Part shown: positions 61,750-64,000 of the stretch, piece after piece
How positions within the stretch are numbered: position 1 is the first letter of the stretch
How the letters are laid out: the number at the start of each line of letters is the position of its first letter
Assembly (NCBI RefSeq): GCF_000003855.2
Contig: NW_003101664.1
Location: forward strand, 868,878-932,877
Length of the DNA: 64,000 nucleotides
Reading direction: 5' to 3'
Source: Blastomyces gilchristii SLH14081
Taxonomy: Eukaryota > Ascomycota > Eurotiomycetes > Onygenales > Ajellomycetaceae
Program-made: the position numbers and the translations under genes
Notes under the pieces: model-generated
What the model was told of the DNA's origin: nothing
What the model saw: the letters and a program-made list of their open reading frames with translations, nothing else
Databases searched by the model: none

Positions 61750-64000
61750 TTATGATTTCAATTCGTCGTCGAGAACCTTGGCATCGGCGTCTGCCCCTGC
61801 AAGGCCTCGGTACTCCGATTCTTGGATCATGTTCATTTGCTCTTCCATCTTGTCGAGACCTCTGAATGTGAACCAGAAGACAACGCCACCAAAGAAGGCG
61901 ATAATGGCAACAATAGTGTAGTTCCAGACGAGGAGGGGGTCCTCAGAAACGGACACGAAGGCTTGACCAAGGGCCGCTGATACAGCGCTGGTGAAGTGGT
62001 AGAAACCTATCTCAGCGGAGAGTGTTAATATTTGCATTCTAGTTTAATAATAAGATATAAGAGCAAAAGAGAGAGCGTGAAAACTGACCGAAAACCAATC
62101 CTCTCATGTTGGCAGGCGCTTTGGTGTACGAATATTCAAGGCCAGTGATCGAAGCCATGATCTCGGATAGACCAACGAGAACATACTATCGGTTTGGATT
62201 AATATTTGGGTTGATTGGAAGATTGTTTTATGAATGGAGGTTCTTACCGAGCCAGCCTGGACCCAGACGTTTATTGGAGCAGGAGTAGGGCAGGTATTCA
62301 TGTATCTCCCGCAAGCACCTGTGGTATAGATGAAATGTTGGACAACGGCAGCCCAGATCATCGCACAAGTGGCAATAAAGAAACCAGCCGCCATCCGTCG
62401 CAGCGGGGAGAAGCGAATTTTAAGGAAACGCAGGCACGGATAAACAATTAAATCCAAAATCGGAATCATGATGACAATCCCAAGTGGGTTGAGGTTGTTG
62501 ATGAGATCGTTCGGGACGCCGTGAAGCTCCAATGTTGCAGCCTGGGAGGTGAGATTCCCGTCGATTTGATTGTACGCCAACCCTGGTCATTATCAGTATC
62601 AAGGAAACAGGCGAGGACATAGGTATTCTTCCTTACAGAAGAGTGGATAATACGCAAACACCAAACAGGCTTTGGTTCCTCTGGCCACTTGTTCAACCCA
62701 AGCATCGTCGAAAGTCATCCACTTGGGCTTGTTTGCGACGTTTGAAGGCTTGACATCGTTCCAGAAAGCCGGCGATCCTAGGTTACGAATACTATTACAG
62801 AGGTCAGATATGGTGTAATCCTCCTGTCAGAGTGATTAAAGCTACTTACGTTCTTCTAGGGTTCCAGGAGATTTTCCCCTTGCAAGCAAACCTGATAAGT
62901 TTCACGGCGTTTCCTAGGACGGATTCGGTCGGCGGATAGTGAACGTATCTGCTGTGGAACACTCCCAGCACAAGAGGGCAGAAGCAGAACATTACAGTAG
63001 GGAGTGTGAAGGAGAGCCAGAAACCAATGTAGCGCTCGGCGTAGACCATGGTAACCTGACCAACGATGGAACCGATGTTAATGCAAAGATAGAAATACAT
63101 GAAAACACGCTGCGTAGTGAGAGCGGGGTCCAGGATGATCTTTTCGCCTTTCCGTTCAACGACGCGCATCTTCGTATATTTCAATTGCTCAACCATGAGC
63201 GGGGAAATATTAGGCCTAGAAAATGTCAGTTCCGTCTACGCTTCGAAGTGTCCCTGCCTGATGAAAGTATATAAATCTCACTTGAAACCACCCACGCCAG
63301 CACCGAAAACCAGAAGGCCAATGGCGAGACATCCCAGAGCTCCATCGGGATGCTGAATGACGGGAGGAAGAGCGGAAACGATAAGGATGATATGGCCAAA
63401 CATAGCAAGAGCAATAGAGTATTGAATGGTTCTCATTTTTCCCCATTTCGTATCAGCGAAGTAGCCTGGCAGTCGATGATATTAGTTTTCCGAAACGCCT
63501 TATTGCTAACACTAGATATGCATACATACCGCCGAAGAGGGGAGCAAAATACGACCACATTTTATTGACTTTTCTAGATTGTTAGCGATCTGGAAGGAAT
63601 TGAAAAAAAAGAAAAAAAAAAAGAAAAGAAATTGGTGGGAGAGCATGAGTCGCGCGTACACAATACCATTCCCTGGGAAGCTCGTTGACCCTTGCCGAGA
63701 GCTACGAAGAGTGTCAGCTCAAAGTTTTCAAGCAATATCCGGAAAAAACCATTCACCTCCAGGTTGGCCATTGGATCTAGGGTCGTTTCCGGTAGTAGAT
63801 CCTTCCGGGAGCGGTTGCTGGACGAAATTGGTCACTGTAAATATTTCATCAGCCTGATAAGTCTACTACATTATGATGCATTGTGAAGAGTTTCAAACAC
63901 ACAAAACTGCACGTACAGACGATTGTGGTTCCATAATAGGCAAACCGTTCACATAACTCGACGAAAGCAACGGTGAAGCAGATCCAGGGAACTTTGTCAG
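61750..64000 (-). CDS. Ptr2-type proton-coupled oligopeptide transporter (5' end outside window)
   Basis: Eleven exons are visible: 63917-64000 (partial), 63757-63834, 63660-63701, 63530-63568, 63282-63465, 62850-63215, 62637-62791, 62248-62582, 62089-62185 and 61750-62006, plus the part beyond the edge; all junction phases agree. This is a POT/PTR family plasma-membrane importer of di- and tripeptides. Family segments: CFTVAFVELCERFAYYGT (TM1, ExxER motif), NFVQQPLP, GALGKGQRASQ, WSYFAPLFGGYFADTKWGK, FGAGVGGFKPNISP, FYLCINIGSIVGQ, FAYYPLFCWLAYNQIDGNL, MIPILDLIVYPCL, GLSEIMASITGLEYSYTKAP and NMRGLVFGFYHFTSAVSAALG. It ends in a cytoplasmic tail of about 35 residues. The junction NPRRTIRNLGSPAFW decided the acceptor of the 62637-62791 exon. 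Confidence 0.93.

Overview
The window is filamentous ascomycete nuclear DNA. Its genes carry short introns with GT...AG ends and CTAAC/CTGAC branch sites. Its families (Gcn5, Pbs2, Zn2Cys6 factors, GH31 glucosidase, Ptr2-type transporter, fungal auxin-efflux-carrier protein) fit Eurotiomycetes. The wrecked kinase-like and APH-like genes and a repeat-family gene of the type often called DUF7924 make Onygenales my best guess. That placement is inference, not proof.

Layout. 1-1137 (-): N-terminal part of an unidentified Ser-rich protein. 2458-4331 (-): an APH-like phosphotransferase gene split by a 378-bp SINE-like element with a 14-bp target duplication. 6326-8447 (-): auxin-efflux-carrier family transporter. 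10557-11652 and 12417-12861 (+): two kinase-like pseudogenes. 14419-14899 (+): a 70-residue cysteine-pair protein in four small exons. 16103-17403 (-): Gcn5 acetyltransferase. 18845-20946 (+): Pbs2-type MAP kinase kinase. 22711-24718 (+): glutathione reductase. 24952-26077 (-): peroxisomal crotonase-family enzyme ending in AKL. 26933-29834 (-): Zn2Cys6 factor. 31019-32416 (-): unknown membrane-anchored protein. 32891-34600 (+): mitochondrial threonyl-tRNA synthetase. 37032-40105 (+): second Zn2Cys6 factor. 40729-41760 (+): amidohydrolase. 43117-43872 (-): small secreted protein with two CC pairs. 44836-48884 (-): sterol-glucosyltransferase-like protein with a UIM-like tail. 50644-52177 (+): broken repeat-family gene. 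52.6-54 kb: AT-rich DNA and decayed reading frames. 54499-57636 (+): GH31 alpha-glucosidase. 61750-64000 (-): Ptr2-type peptide transporter, cut by the window edge.

Most genes are unrelated housekeeping or regulatory genes, and I see no biosynthetic cluster. Several act in stress or nutrition (Pbs2 osmostress signalling, glutathione reductase, peroxisomal fatty-acid metabolism, glucosidase, peptide uptake), but nothing in the sequence links them. The accessory part is 2.4-14 kb and 49.5-54 kb, where mobile DNA and gene wrecks gather.

The most interesting observations are the SINE-like insertion with intact duplications inside a coding exon; two small cysteine-rich genes visible only after splicing; five UIM-like cores on a glycosyltransferase; and two short palindromic motifs (TACTCCGTA and GTACATGTAC) that recur in non-coding DNA far above chance.
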